Below, one piece after another: positions 1 through 10,439 of a stretch of 64,000 bases of DNA; positions within the stretch are counted from its first letter, which is position 1; each line of letters opens with the position of its first letter. Source of the DNA: Impatiens glandulifera (taxonomy: Eukaryota > Streptophyta > Magnoliopsida > Ericales > Balsaminaceae); the NCBI RefSeq assembly GCF_907164915.1, contig NC_061863.1, positions 33,639,133-33,703,132 of the forward strand. The letters are read 5' to 3'. The notes beneath the pieces were generated by a model, which was given only the letters and a program-made list of their open reading frames with translations, did no database searches and was not told the origin of the DNA. Made by a program: the position numbers and the translations under genes.

Positions 1-1252
1 GAGCACGCGGTTCGACTATCGTGTTTCATTCTACGGCGGTTGTGACGTCGTTAGCCTTTGTGAGGCTGATGACCTCCTCCTCCATCTCCATCAACTTTTC
101 GAATTTCTGGCTAACGGTGAGATCCGGTAGCATGTTTTTGTAGAATATCTGATGCCGGTGCCGAATCCATTGAAAAAACACTTCGGATACCGCGAGAGCC
201 TGCTGATGTATCTCGTCCATGATTCTGCTGACGAGATCCTCGGTCGTTTTTCTGGTATTATCATCGGCGTAGTTATCTTCCTCCCAAGTCTGTCCGAGCC
301 GGTATCAGCATTATCATGACTGACCGATTGGTCCTCGACTATCGGTCCTTTCCCCTTACCGGACTGATCTCCTCCGGTATGTAGTGAATCGGTTCGTCCA
401 GAGCTGGATGCCGAATCTTCATCATTGGTGGTGTCGGACCGCGGATCAGCCGATCCAGTAGGTTGTCTATCTTTCTTGCTTCCGGATTTTTGTTTGACCG
501 GAGCTGCTTTCTTACCGGATGCCTTCTTCTTTCGGCCGCCTGTAGAACCGGAGGCTTTCCTGTTGTTTTTCCTGTCCTTGAATTGCTGAGATTTTATTAT
601 TTTGCGTGAGGCGAGGAGAACACTAGGACCGGTGTTGATGTTGAAATGGTGCATGATTTTTCTAAGTGGGATGGCGTATCCCCATGACCGAGTGGATGTC
701 GGATCCACCATTTCACATAGGTTATTGAAGATTACCTTAGCCCAGTTTATTTTGATGTCGTTGACCAGACCGGAAAGCATCTCAATCTTTGCTCGGGTGA
801 GACTGTCATAGTTTCCCCCTCTTGCTTGGACCGATTTTGTGAAAATATCACATAGCGGTCTGTACTCCGGTCGAAGAGATGATTTCTTTTCGGAGATCTC
901 GATAGGGACCGCGGTTTCCGAAAGAACCTGGCAAGCTGCCTCGAAGGTTTCCTCATCTAAGGCCGCCGAGAAGTTGCTCCCTTCGGATGGTAGATGTAGC
1001 GACCGACTTCTCCGTCAGTTCGAGTCGCTGACCGCCTATGGTGGCAATTATTGATCCTTCGGTGATGAATGCGGTTAGGAAAAATTCATTAACCGCATCC
1101 TGGTATAGTACGAATGGACCGCCCATAAAGTATTCGAGGCCGAACTCGGAGATCCGGGATAACACCTGTTTTGCCGGCGCCGAACCGTTTGCCCGGATTT
1201 CCTCAAAATCGACTTGGATGATATGTTCGAACAGCACGGAATCGCGACCCAT
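1..1252 (-). pseudogene. 3' ORF copy 1 of element A, truncated by window edge
   Basis: Starts at ATG 1252 (MGRDSVLFEHIIQVDFEEI). It has the family block EYFMGGPFVLYQDAVNEFF, closely matching the copies at 48 kb and 59 kb. One frameshift near 955 moves the reading to the frame open down to 91. That part holds INWAKVIFNNLCEMVDP and GYAIPLRKIMHHFNI, followed by a Lys/Ser-rich basic tail (KKKASGKKAAPVKQKSGSKK). A second shift near 200 continues it to the left edge as an acidic, coiled-coil-like stretch (KFEKLMEMEEEVISL). It is at least 400 residues including the broken parts, longer than copy 2. The basic tail suggests nucleic-acid binding or nuclear import, as inference only. Confidence 0.68.
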
Positions 1253-1359
1253 TTTAGATAATCGAACCGAGAGAGTGAGAATTTAAGAGATTTGAGAAAG
1301 CTGAGAGCTAGAGAGAGAAAGTCGATTCGCGTGAGAGTGAAATAAAATAACTAAGGACC

Positions 1360-1368
1360 CTATTTATA
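1360..1368 (-). promoter_or_regulatory. TATA box of 3' ORF copy 1
   Basis: Minus strand TATAAATAG, a textbook plant TATA box, 108-116 bp upstream of the ATG at 1252. It lies immediately downstream, in the transcription sense, of the GGCGGGAA array at 1416-1521. Confidence 0.6.
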
Positions 1369-1415
1369 GTTGTGGTTTGGAATTCCAACCGTCGTGAACC
1401 GTCCCATCATGATTA

Positions 1416-1521
1416 GGCGGAAATTTTCCCTCCAAAGACTAAAGGCGGGAAAGTATGGGCGGGAACCCATTGGCGGGAACTTATTAGCGAGAATTCATGG
1501 GCGGGAAACTATACGCGGGAA
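1416..1521 (-). repeat. 14-bp-period array of E2F-like motifs
   Basis: GGCGGGAA or close variants occur at 1444, 1458, 1472, 1486 (AGCGAGAA), 1500 and 1514, exactly 14 bp apart. A weaker one (GGCGGAAA) at 1416 is in the same phase. On the minus, coding-sense strand these read TTCCCGCC, the core of the plant E2F/DP site. The array sits 50-160 bp upstream of the TATA box of 3' ORF copy 1. Whether E2F binds it is inference; the 14-bp tandem structure is directly visible. Confidence 0.7.
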
Positions 1522-1786
1522 TATTCCCTCCAAGGGTTTTTGAGCGACAATCTTTGATAGTGTTTTTCATTGCGGTTATTTAACCGTGAGGATTCGGTTT
1601 TTCGATTATGACCGGATTTTTCGACGATGTGATTTATCGATATTAACTGGTTATTTGGATAGATGGTTATTCGAATTTTGACCCGGTTAACAAGCTTAAA
1701 AAGTTAGATATTCATTGAAAGGAAAGATACATGATAGAAAGCGATTCATTGATTGGTTTACAATACATAAGACATAGAAATAGAAC

Positions 1787-2467
1787 TTATGTAATAACTA
1801 TCCTAGAGAACTTGTCCTCTACCCCATCCTTGTTGAGAACATTCGATGGGGATGCCGGTGTACCCGGTCCAAATTTTGGACGGTACTTAAGAAAGAGTCG
1901 GCTTAGGTGAGGAGCGTAACCGAGACCTTTCTTGGTCTCCATCATAGTCCTCAGGTTTTGGTAGATGACCGATGACCAGTTTATGGGTGTATTACTGACA
2001 ATGTAGGTCATTATGTCAAAAACCTTTTTGGAGTATTGTTGGTTGGGAGATTGGCAAATGATGGAACGGTTGACAATCTCGTAGAGTAGTTGGATGTGGT
2101 GGGCAAGGCGGGTTTTTAGCCCGTGGTTCTCCACCGGCACCTCGGTTCCGGAGAACAGTTCTGAATAGTCGGTTGTTGCACTTCCCACCCGGGTTGGGAA
2201 GTCGGAAAACCCTACTGTGGGCAGATTGAACGTTTGAGCGAGTTCGTTTTCCTCCAGGCAAAAGAAGTGGCCTCTCACTGTGGAAACAATGAAATCTCCT
2301 CTCATAAAAGTCATTTCTGAAGAGTTCGGTCCGGATTCTTCGAGAAAAGTGCGAAGACCGGTGTCGATGAGTGAATCAAACATACGTTCCTTTGTCTCCA
2401 GGTCATCATGTTCCATGCAAGAATCGAAATCGATGCTCAAGAAGTTCCTTAGAGTTCGGCTCGACAT
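1787..2467 (-). CDS. 3' ORF copy 2 of element A, intact
   Basis: An uninterrupted 226-residue ORF, the only intact member of the family here. The ATG at 2467 (MSSRTLRNFLSIDF) is chosen because the open frame upstream of it starts only at a TTG, and a TATA box (CTTATATA, 2541-2548 on the plus strand) lies 74-81 bp upstream. The N-terminal half has SIDFDSCMEHD, TGLRTFLEE, GDFIVSTVRGHFFCLEE and FNLPTVGF. The C-terminal half has a Tyr/Ile-rich helix-like stretch, TPINWSSVIYQNLRTMM, then GYAPHLSRLFLKY. There is no signal peptide, membrane span or known catalytic motif. It occupies the env-like slot of SIRE elements but does not look like an envelope protein. Function not known. Confidence 0.7.
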   Translation of the reverse strand: MSSRTLRNFLSIDFDSCMEHDDLETKERMFDSLIDTGLRTFLEESGPNSSEMTFMRGDFIVSTVRGHFFCLEENELAQTFNLPTVGFSDFPTRVGSATTDYSELFSGTEVPVENHGLKTRLAHHIQLLYEIVNRSIICQSPNQQYSKKVFDIMTYIVSNTPINWSSVIYQNLRTMMETKKGLGYAPHLSRLFLKYRPKFGPGTPASPSNVLNKDGVEDKFSRIVIT

Positions 2468-2540
2468 GTTTTGAGATTTTGCCAAGAGAGTTCAAGAAGT
2501 TTTTGATTTTGGGGTGTGTTGAGTTGATAGGATGGGGTTC

Positions 2541-2548
2541 CTTATATA
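2541..2548 (-). promoter_or_regulatory. TATA box of 3' ORF copy 2
   Basis: Minus strand TATATAAG, 74-81 bp upstream of the ATG at 2467. The same motif, TATATAAG, occurs upstream of copy 3 and of the element C ORF. Confidence 0.55.
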
Positions 2549-2972
2549 GATGTGAAATTGGAGGGAAAATAGCAACATTTAATGCTGAAATTCAGTTTTG
2601 TCTCATTTATGAAGAGAATATTTATGTTTCCAAAACTCCTTGGGAAGGGGTTACTTTTGACCGGTTGCGGAGCTCGAGGTAAGGAATCTAGTTAGAAAGT
2701 AACTAATTTTGTTGGATAGTAATTACTCATGTAGTTGGAAGTTGAAAGTTACTTATCATTAATGAAAAGGGTACAAGAAACCGGAAATAAGTAATTAAAA
2801 CTGAAAATATCATAGACTAAACCGAAATGATCATGATAGAGTTGAACACTTATACAACCGGTGCGTACAGCAAAATGACCGGTTGTAGGAAGGAGTGACT
2901 TAGTTGCCGGATGAGTTGAGGTGGCGGTTCCTTCTCTTCCAGGCCTTCTCAAACCGCTCATAGAATGAGTCG

Positions 2973-3643
2973 GTGACCTCTTTGGTGATGACCTATGCCT
3001 GGTTCAACCCTTCTCCCGGACAGAGTGGAACCCCAAGTTCAAAAAGTAGGCAGCTTATCTGGGGGATGAGGCCGGTTTGGCGAATGCCGATCATCCAGAT
3101 TAGGACATCGAACAACACCCTTGACCAGATGACTAGCGTACCCGTGGTTATGGCAGACATCATGTTAAAAACTGCAGCACAGTAAGTGTTTGTTACATCC
3201 CTACCCAGGATGATTCGACCGATAACATCGTTGAGAAGTTGGTACTCAGCTCTCAGCGATGACCTGGCACCATGGTCATTGACCAGGCGGTCTGACCGAG
3301 CAAAGCTTAAGGCGATTTCGGCCTTTAGTTCAGCCGGAACGTTTAAGTCGGTGAGCCCTTGCTACGGAAGGTCGAAGCATCTTGCAAAATCACCTTCTAT
3401 GAAGTCAAACACAGTCCCTCCCACCTTGGATTGAATGTGGGTGTCAAAGTGAGGAGTACCTCGGAAAACCCTGGCATTGTAGAAAAATTCCAGGACTGTT
3501 TCCAGAAAAATGACGTGTTTGTCATCTAGGAAGTGTTTGAGACCGGTGTCTTCAAGTGACTTAATCATCTTGAAGACTTCATAATGCTCAGTGCCTTGAG
3601 CTGAATCGAAATCCACTTGAAGGATGTTTGGAAACTGAGACAT
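2973..3643 (-). pseudogene. 3' ORF copy 3 of element A (transposon protein)
   Basis: First ORF after pol. It starts at ATG 3643 with MSQFPNILQVDFDSAQGTE and is open to 3362. It then shifts frame and continues as recognisable homology (ending near 2973) including TGTLVIWSRVLFDVLIWM, which aligns with INWSSVIYQNL of the next copy. The shared family signature is an N-terminal VDF, a leucine-rich stretch before an aromatic FFLET/YxxxVxEFF block, and an acidic block ending in FxLP. It resembles the plant transposon-protein N-terminal domain found in many uncharacterised plant ORFs (possibly Pfam Transposase_32), but this is unverified. A TATA box lies 60-67 bp upstream. Biochemical role unknown. 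Confidence 0.65.
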
Positions 3644-3702
3644 TTTGTCTTAGTAAGAGGATAAGTTATAGCTTGTGATTGTTTTGTTTAAGGTTTGCCT
3701 AA

Positions 3703-3710
3703 CTTATATA
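3703..3710 (-). promoter_or_regulatory. TATA box of 3' ORF copy 3
   Basis: Minus strand TATATAAG, 60-67 bp upstream of the ATG at 3643. It falls between the end of pol (4155) and the first 3' ORF. Nothing else was recognised in 3711-4154. Confidence 0.5.
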
Positions 3711-4154
3711 TTAGTGGAGAGATGATAGTATTATCCAGTGTGTCTCAGGCAATGATGTCTATTAACCATAGGGTAAGGCATTTTGCATGAAATAAGCATG
3801 TCTACAACCTAGGATGTGGGTCATAGGCCTGGACGGTGAAAGATATCGTATCTTCACGTCTTTTGAGGTATGACCGTTTTACTTTGAAAAGGTAGGTTTT
3901 CAGAAAAGAAAAGTTTAAACACAGATAATTATTCCATTTTTGTTCGGAGGCCAAATAATTCGAAGTAAACTATTTCCAAACCGGTTGGTTTTAAGTCATT
4001 CGTTCCGATGCGGTTAATTGGTGCACGCACTAAATAACCGTCGGTTTACTCTAACTGATAGACAAAGCGGTTCTTCGATAGATACCTTGGTGAATTTGGA
4101 ATCCGACAATTTAGGAGGAACTATCGGTTTTGGTTGTTCATACTGATTATCCTT

Positions 4155-7100
4155 TTAAACATTTTTAGGAATAATCTGACTAATATCGGTTAAGCCGAGT
4201 GTGAGTCTAAATTGAGAAAACTTAGCTTCCTGCAGAGGCTTTGTGAAGATATCGGCTACTTGTTGTTCTGTTGATACGTATTCTAGCCTAATATGTTTCA
4301 GCATGACATGTTCCCGAATGAAGTGGTGCCTTATGTCAATGTGCTTGGTTCTAGAGTGTAGAACCGGATTGTAGGTGATTGCTATGGCACTTGTATTATC
4401 ACAGAAAATTGGAGACTCTTCGGCTGTGATACCGAAATCCTTCAGTTGTTGTTGGATCCAAAGAAGTTATGAACAGCAAATTCCGGTTGCTAGATATTCA
4501 GCTTCTGCGGTTGAGGTGGCGACCGATGTCTGTTTCTTGTTGTACCATGAAACAAGCCGATCACCTAGGAATTGGCATGTTCCGCTGGTTCTTTTTCTAT
4601 CAACTTTGCAACCTGCATAATATGCATCTGAGTAACTTGTGAGATTGAAGGATGAATCATTTGGATACCACAAACCGACTTCAGGAGTTCCCTTTAGATA
4701 TTTCAAGATTCGCTTTGCGGTTGTGTAGTGAGATTGTTTTGGATTAGCCTGGAATCTTCCACACACACCGACCGCAAATAGTATGTCCGGTCTACTTGCT
4801 GTCAGGTATAGGAGAGAACCGATGATTCCTCGGTAAGCTGTCAGGTCTACTACTTGACCGTCATCATCCTTGTCCAGTTTGACCCATGAACTCATTGGAG
4901 TAGCGGCTGAGGAGCACGTATCCATCCCAAATTTTTTTAGAAGTTCCTTTGTATATTTGGGTTGGCTTATGAAGGTTCCTTCTTCGAGTTGTTTAACTTG
5001 AAGACCTAGGAAGAAGCTTAATTCTCCCATCATACTCATTTCAAACTTGTTAGTAATCAAGGTTGAGAATTTATCACATAGCTTAGGATCGGTTGAACCG
5101 AAAATGATATCATCTACATATATTTGAACAAGTAGGATATGTTCCTTTTTCTCAAATTTAAATAGTGTTTTGTCCACCGAACCAATGGTGAAATCATGTT
5201 TCAACAAAAATGCGGTCAGTGTATCATACCAAGCTCTAGGAGCTTGCTTTAAACCGTATAGTGCCTTGTTTAGGCGGTATACATGGTTGGGCAGTTCAAC
5301 ATTTTTGAAACCGGGTGGTTGTTCAACATAAACTTCTTCACGTAGGTCACAATTCAAAAATGCACTTTTAACATCCATTTGAAAAACTTTAAAATTTTTG
5401 AATGCAGCAAAAGCTAGAAAAATCCTAATAGCTTCAATCCTAGCTACAGGGGCAAATGATTCTTCAAAATCAATGCCTTCTTCCTGTTTGTATCATTGTG
5501 CCACTAATCTGGCTTTGTTCCTCGTGACCAAACCGTCTTCATTGAGTTTGTTTCTAAATAGCCATCTTGTTCCTATGACCGGTTGATCTTTTGGTCTAGG
5601 GACTAAGTACCAGACTTTGTTACTCTCAAACTAGTTTAATTCTTCTTGCATTCCCAAGATCCAGTCCGGATCTGACAATGCTTCATCTACTCTTTTCGGC
5701 TCAATCTGGGATATAAAGGCGGAATTGAAATATTCCTCCAGGATTTGTCGCTTAGTTCGAACGGGTTCTGAAGGGTCACCTATAATTAGCTCAGGAGGAT
5801 GATTTGTGTTTCTTTTGAGGTTCAGTTCAGGGATGTCTACCAAATCACCGTTTACTTGATCAAGGCTAGACATATCGGTAGGCTGAACACGAGTGTCAGA
5901 CCGACCGATTTCCTCAGTTTGAACAGAGGTGTCAGCTTCGTGCCGTGGGACAGCTTGATTTGGCTGGGTTTCATCATTACCCATTTGGTCATGGACAAAC
6001 CGTCTAAAAACCAAAATCTCATCTTCACTATCAGAATGGATATTGTTATTTTCCAATTTGTTGTGTAGATCAAAGCATGATGCAGTGTTGCTTTCAACCG
6101 ATTCATCGAAAACAACATGAAGTGATTCCTCCACGGTTAAGGTTCTGGTGTTATACACTCTATATGCTTTACTAACAGCTGAGTAACCTAACATGATCCT
6201 AATATCGGTTTTTGCATCAAAAGTAGATAGATATGTTTTGTCATTTATGTGAATGTAGCATTTACAACCGAAAATCTTAAGATACCTGAGGTTAGGAACC
6301 CTATCAAAATATACTTCTAAAGGTGTTTTGTTGTGGTAATTGTTAATCAGAGACCGGTTTTGTGTATGACATGCGGTGTTGATAGCATCAGCCCAGAATT
6401 TCTAGGCAATACCCGAATCGGCTATCATGGACTTTGTGGCTTCCTTGAGAGTTCGGTTTCTTCTCTCGTCCAGGCCGTTCTGTTGAGGAGTCCTTGCACT
6501 AGACAACTCGTGTCTAATATCAGATTCATCAAGGAATGCATTTAGAGTACTATTTGTAAATTCGGTTCCTCTGTCACTCCTAATGCTATTAATGCGTGTT
6601 GATTTTTCATTTTGCAAACGTTTACGCAGTGTAATCAAATTTGATGCGGTTTCACGTTTGGATGGCAAGAATATTACCCATGTATACCTAGAATAATCAT
6701 CAACAACTACCATAGTGTAAAGCATACCTTCTAGGCTGACGACCCTAATTGGTCCAAATAGGTCCATATGAAGAAGATCTAAGCATCGGTTAGATTGAAT
6801 GTGTCCTTTACTCTTAAAGGTTGACTTAGTTTGTTTACCCATTTGACATGCTGAACAGATCTTATTCTTATTAAATACTATATCAGGAATTCCTTCAACT
6901 AACCTTTTACTGCGGATATAGTTTAAGGTTTTCAGGTTTAGGTGGTTTAGTCTTTTATGCCACAGCCAGGTTTGATCGGTTTTAGCTACCATTCAGACAG
7001 GGTATTCTACTTTGTTTTTCCAATCTACCTTGTAAATATTTCCTAACCTATTTCCGGTTAGTAGTATGATACCTTGAGAGTTTTTAACTAAGCATGCATG

Positions 7101-7730
7101 TTTAAGAAATTCTATAGTGTATCCAGCATCACACATTTGACTAATGCTTAGCAAGTTAAAACGTAGGTTTTCAACTAATAGTACATTATCAATTGTTAAG
7201 TTACCATGGACAATCTTACCCTTGCCCACAGTTCTACCTTTTGAGTTGTCACCGAAAGTGATCAATGCACCGGTTTCTATTCTGATGTCGGTTAGAAGAT
7301 TGTTGTTTCTGGTCATGTGCCTGGAACAACCGCTGTCCAGATACCATTCAGAGTTTCCTAGCCGTTTCTTCATATCGTGTAGAATGTATATATTTACAAC
7401 TATTTGGTACCCACATTTCTTGGGTCCACAAGCGATTAGTCCCTTGGGTATCCAGACTTTTACAAGTCGGACAACTTTCCCGGTTAAGGTTTTAACTAAT
7501 TTTCTTGCACTTGGTTTGGTGTCTTTCTGCTTTCCTAAGAGTGCCTTATTCGGGGGTGGTCTTTGGTTTAACTTATGCGGTTGTGAGTTGGCTTGCCTAT
7601 ATTTGAACCGGTTGGCTTTCCTTTTCTCAGGATGAAGCCATTTTTCAGAATCAGTTGGACCTACATAGGTTAGTTTGTCTTTCGGATATGAAGCACTTAA
7701 TTCCTCTTCAATGGTTAAGGAGCTTCTAAC
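4155..7730 (-). pseudogene. pol: Copia pol of element A: PR-IN-RT-RNaseH
   Basis: All domains lie in one frame, interrupted only by stops. The protease active site is WYLDSGCSRHMT (about 7340). The GAG-pre-integrase H-H-C-C region has HKRLNHLN and CSACQMGK. The integrase core has LLHMDLFGP, RSDRGTEFTN and RRNRTLKE, giving D, D and E. Reverse transcriptase has [31 protein letters not shown] and [10 protein letters not shown] (5128-5100), so the YVDD catalytic motif is intact. RNase H has [15 protein letters not shown] and ends ADIFTKPL, with a TAA at 4155. In-frame stops sit after KVEYPV, DSGIA, MQEELN, ARLVAQ and GICCS. Most are explained by single transitions from CAA, CAG or CGA codons. Now inactive. 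Confidence 0.92.
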
Positions 7731-7735
7731 AAAAC

Positions 7736-9184
7736 TTACAAGGGAAGTTTGTCCTTTGTGAGCCTCATTTTGTCGAAGTGTTTTCGGTTTTTGGATCTAT
7801 TGTTTTTGTATCCTAGACCAAACATGCAAGTAGGGTGTCTTTTATAACTACACATTCTGCTTACCATTTCACTAAATCTTTTCCATGCGGCCATTCGATA
7901 CTGGATTCGGGCATTTTCTTCTTCGGTCAACTCTTGAACTGGCTCCTTGAGCTGTTCGGTCTCAGAGGATAGTTCAATTGCTGCCTCGGTTTCTAGGGTA
8001 GGAGTTTCATCAGGTTGTATGGTCTTTGGTTCGGTCAAGGTAGGTGTTATGGGGTCGGCTCTAAAGTTGGGCAATAGTGTTAATAGGTTCTTATACTCTG
8101 CTACCATATCATTTAGTGCATTAAATAACTCATCTTTAGTAAATTCTTCACAAGGAGAGTCAAATACCTGTTCCTCATTTGCCATGAGGCATGTGAGTTC
8201 ATCATCACTATCACTGTGAGCCCATAAGCTTCCTCCATCATCGGCTATCAGTGCTTTCTAAACTTCACTTCCTTCACCGGTTTGTTGATAGTTATTTCGG
8301 TTATTCTAGTTGTCCGGTTTCCGGTCATCTCTCCTCGGTTTTCTGCATTCCCACTTTAAATGTCCCAAACAATTGCAGTTATAACATCTAACATTGTATT
8401 TATCACAGTAGTTATAGTTGTTGTTTGTCGGTTGGCTTCTCTTCATGAATCTGCCGAATTTTTGTGCAAGCATTGCCATGGCATCCTCGGTGAACTGTTC
8501 AGCGGTTCTGATCGGTGCGGGAGCAACCGATTCTGTGGACGTGATCAATGCTCTGGTTGAGGTTGAGGCTGAGACTTCTTCTTCAGTCCTAGATCTCATT
8601 TCAAACTCATATGCCTTAAGATCTTCGAATACATCATGTAGCTTCATCTTGCTTAGGCAGTTTGATTTCCTCATCACCATTGTCTTTATGTCCCAAGCAC
8701 TTGGAAGAGATCTTAATGCTTTCATGATGACTTCCTTGTTGTCATACCTCTTGCAAGGAATTGCTAGCTCGTCTATCACACCTGTGAACCGGTCACTGTA
8801 TTCCCTCATTGTTTCTCCCGGTCTCATCTTGATGTTTTCAAACTTCTAGGTAGCCACCATTATCTTGTTTTCCTTGGTTCTTTCATTTCCCTCATGAATC
8901 TGAATCACGGCTTCCCATGTTTCCTTTGCTGTTTTGCAATCTCTGACCTTGCAATACGTTTTTCTGTCCAAACCGTTGGAGATGCGGTTTCTGGCATGAT
9001 TGTGCAGATTGTTTCTTCTCCTATCTTCAGCTGTCCAATCCTTTCTGTCTTTATCAATTATTATCGGTCCTTCAGCTATAATGAACTGCATCTCGTCATC
9101 CATGGTGATTAAATGCAGGTGCATGCGTGCCTTCCAGTTGGCAAAGTCGTCACCTTCTAGCATTGGCGACCTATCGAACGACAT
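7736..9184 (-). pseudogene. gag: Copia gag of element A (broken)
   Basis: Capsid/nucleocapsid polyprotein. The ATG lies 26 bases inside the primer-binding site. Residues 1-113 (9184-8846) carry the copia gag N-terminus with GDDFANWKARM and TAKETWEAV. A TAG at 8846-8848 (from an expected CAG, QKFENIKM) interrupts it. The next block (8827-8306) has UBN2-like gag sequence and one CCHC zinc knuckle, CYNCNCLGHLKWEC (8345-8386), the RNA-binding nucleocapsid motif. A further stop ends that block, and the same frame continues as an acidic linker (8185-7736) to a TAA. Pol then continues in another frame, so there is one frame change near 7735. It is not translatable as a whole. Confidence 0.88.
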
Positions 9185-9209
9185 GCTTGCTTGAGTATTG
9201 AAACTAACT

Positions 9210-9221
9210 GCTCTAATACCA
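9210..9221 (-). promoter_or_regulatory. Primer-binding site of element A
   Basis: Minus strand TGGTATTAGAGC, two bases inside the 5' LTR. It matches the usual plant copia site TGGTATCAGAGC, complementary to the 3' end of initiator tRNA-Met, at 11 of 12 positions. It primes minus-strand cDNA synthesis and fixes the element's orientation. Confidence 0.9.
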
Positions 9222-9223
9222 AT

Positions 9224-10422
9224 TGTTAGGATCTAGGTCGCGGCTGGGGGACCGGGGTTGGCCGGTTATCGCGTCTCACTCAAAGGGTGGTGATTAATCC
9301 GGTTAGAGATTAACATCGGAATTTCAATACTACACAAACTGTCACAAACCCTTGAACCGAGTTCAAGCGCAGAAGTGGTTTGTTTCAGGTTGAAGCAGCA
9401 CACACACGAGATAGGCAGAACCGGATTTGAATAGTATAGGTTTGGAGATTGCTAGGTCGGTTTTGCAGCTTAGTGATTCGGTTTGGGTGATGTTTAATCG
9501 GTTGGGGCGGTATTAGTAGGTTAGTGCAGATCGGTTAGAATGTAAAGCCGGCGGAAAATAAATAACAAGACAGGTTTTTATGGATGTTCGGAGATGAAAC
9601 TCCTACGTCACCCCTTCCTCTCGAAACCGCGAGAAGGATATTCACTAAGGAATACAAACACAATCCGATCGAGACTTATTTCCAGATCGATAACACCCGT
9701 ACAATTTTAACCGAAATTGTAAATACACTTCAAATAAGCACTTAAGCTTTCTAGAGATAGAGCACAATCTTTTTCTTAGGCTTGTAGAAAATTCAGAACT
9801 TGTAACTCGCATTTATTCTTCTTCAGCTCCTTCTTTTATAGGTGAAATGTGCCAACGGTCATATTTTATTTCCTTTAATCTGATTGGTTGAGCAGAGGTT
9901 CAGTGATTCAGACCTGGCGGTCTATTCTTCAGACCTGACGGTCTAGTCTTCCAGTGTAGGTCAAACCGGCTAGGTTTGTATTTTACTCAATATGGCAACT
10001 GTCGGTTGGACAGTTGCCTGTACCTGGAAGATTGCCTTTCTGATTTATCTTGAAGTGGAAAGATCTTGTAGGACGATCTTCTGCAGCCTGCACACTTTCT
10101 CAGACTTGTATGAATATAGCAATACTCAGTCTGTTCCTTCGGTATCATTCTCAACAGATACCCGAAGTGTCTTTTTATGCTGGTCGGTTATTTATGTTAA
10201 CCGGATGACTTCCGGTTTTTCCATGGCTTCTGATTGACCGACTGTTTAATTGATTCTGGCCTTCTGATTTGACCGATCTTGTCTTTCTTGTTCGGTCATG
10301 TTTTTGGTCGGTTTGATTGCTTGACCGGTTGAGTTCTTTGACCGGTTAGATTCTTTGCCTGTTCCTGCACAAGGGATTTGTTTTTGTTAAGTTTTATTTA
10401 ACCGATCTAATTTTATCTAACA
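9224..10422 (-). repeat. 5' LTR of copia element A
   Basis: A 1199-bp LTR beginning TGTTAGATAA and ending GATCCTAACA on the minus strand. It is bounded on the left by AT plus the primer-binding site. A second, independent copy lies at 45989-47196 in the opposite orientation, which fixes both ends. A TATA box (CTATAAAAG, minus strand, 9833-9841) is conserved in the other copy and probably marks the U3/R promoter. Downstream of it in the sense direction lies a hairpin block shared with the LTRs of elements C and D. The flanking TSD cannot be tested because the partner LTR is outside the window. Confidence 0.92.
9833..9841 (-). promoter_or_regulatory. TATA box in element A LTR
   Basis: CTATAAAAG on the minus strand. 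The same octamer and its context recur at 46580-46588 in the solo LTR copy. Position and conservation suggest the core promoter of the element's genomic RNA. Confidence 0.6.
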
Positions 10423-10439
10423 TGTCGAGATATTGTTTA

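Larger units (their letters stand above)
1..10422 (-). mobile_element. Copia element A (SIRE-like), 3' end off window
   Basis: Ty1/copia LTR retrotransposon read on the minus strand. In order it has a 5' LTR (9224-10422), a tRNA-iMet primer-binding site (9210-9221), gag (9184-7736), pol in copia order protease-integrase-RT-RNase H (about 7730-4155), and then three related ORFs in tandem (3643-2973, 2467-1787, 1252 to the left edge). A 1.2 kb LTR and a long ORF-bearing stretch after RNase H are the layout of the plant SIRE/Maximus lineage, where an env-like ORF usually sits. Neither the 3' LTR nor a polypurine tract is visible, so the element is longer than 10.4 kb. Coding regions are decayed mainly by point stops. 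The lineage assignment is inferred from layout and motifs. Confidence 0.9.

Noticed and set aside
9210..9221. tRNA gene at the primer-binding sites (also 15100, 50899)
   Set aside because: Only 12 bases complementary to a tRNA 3' end next to an LTR; no cloverleaf could be drawn. No tRNA or rRNA gene was seen in the window.
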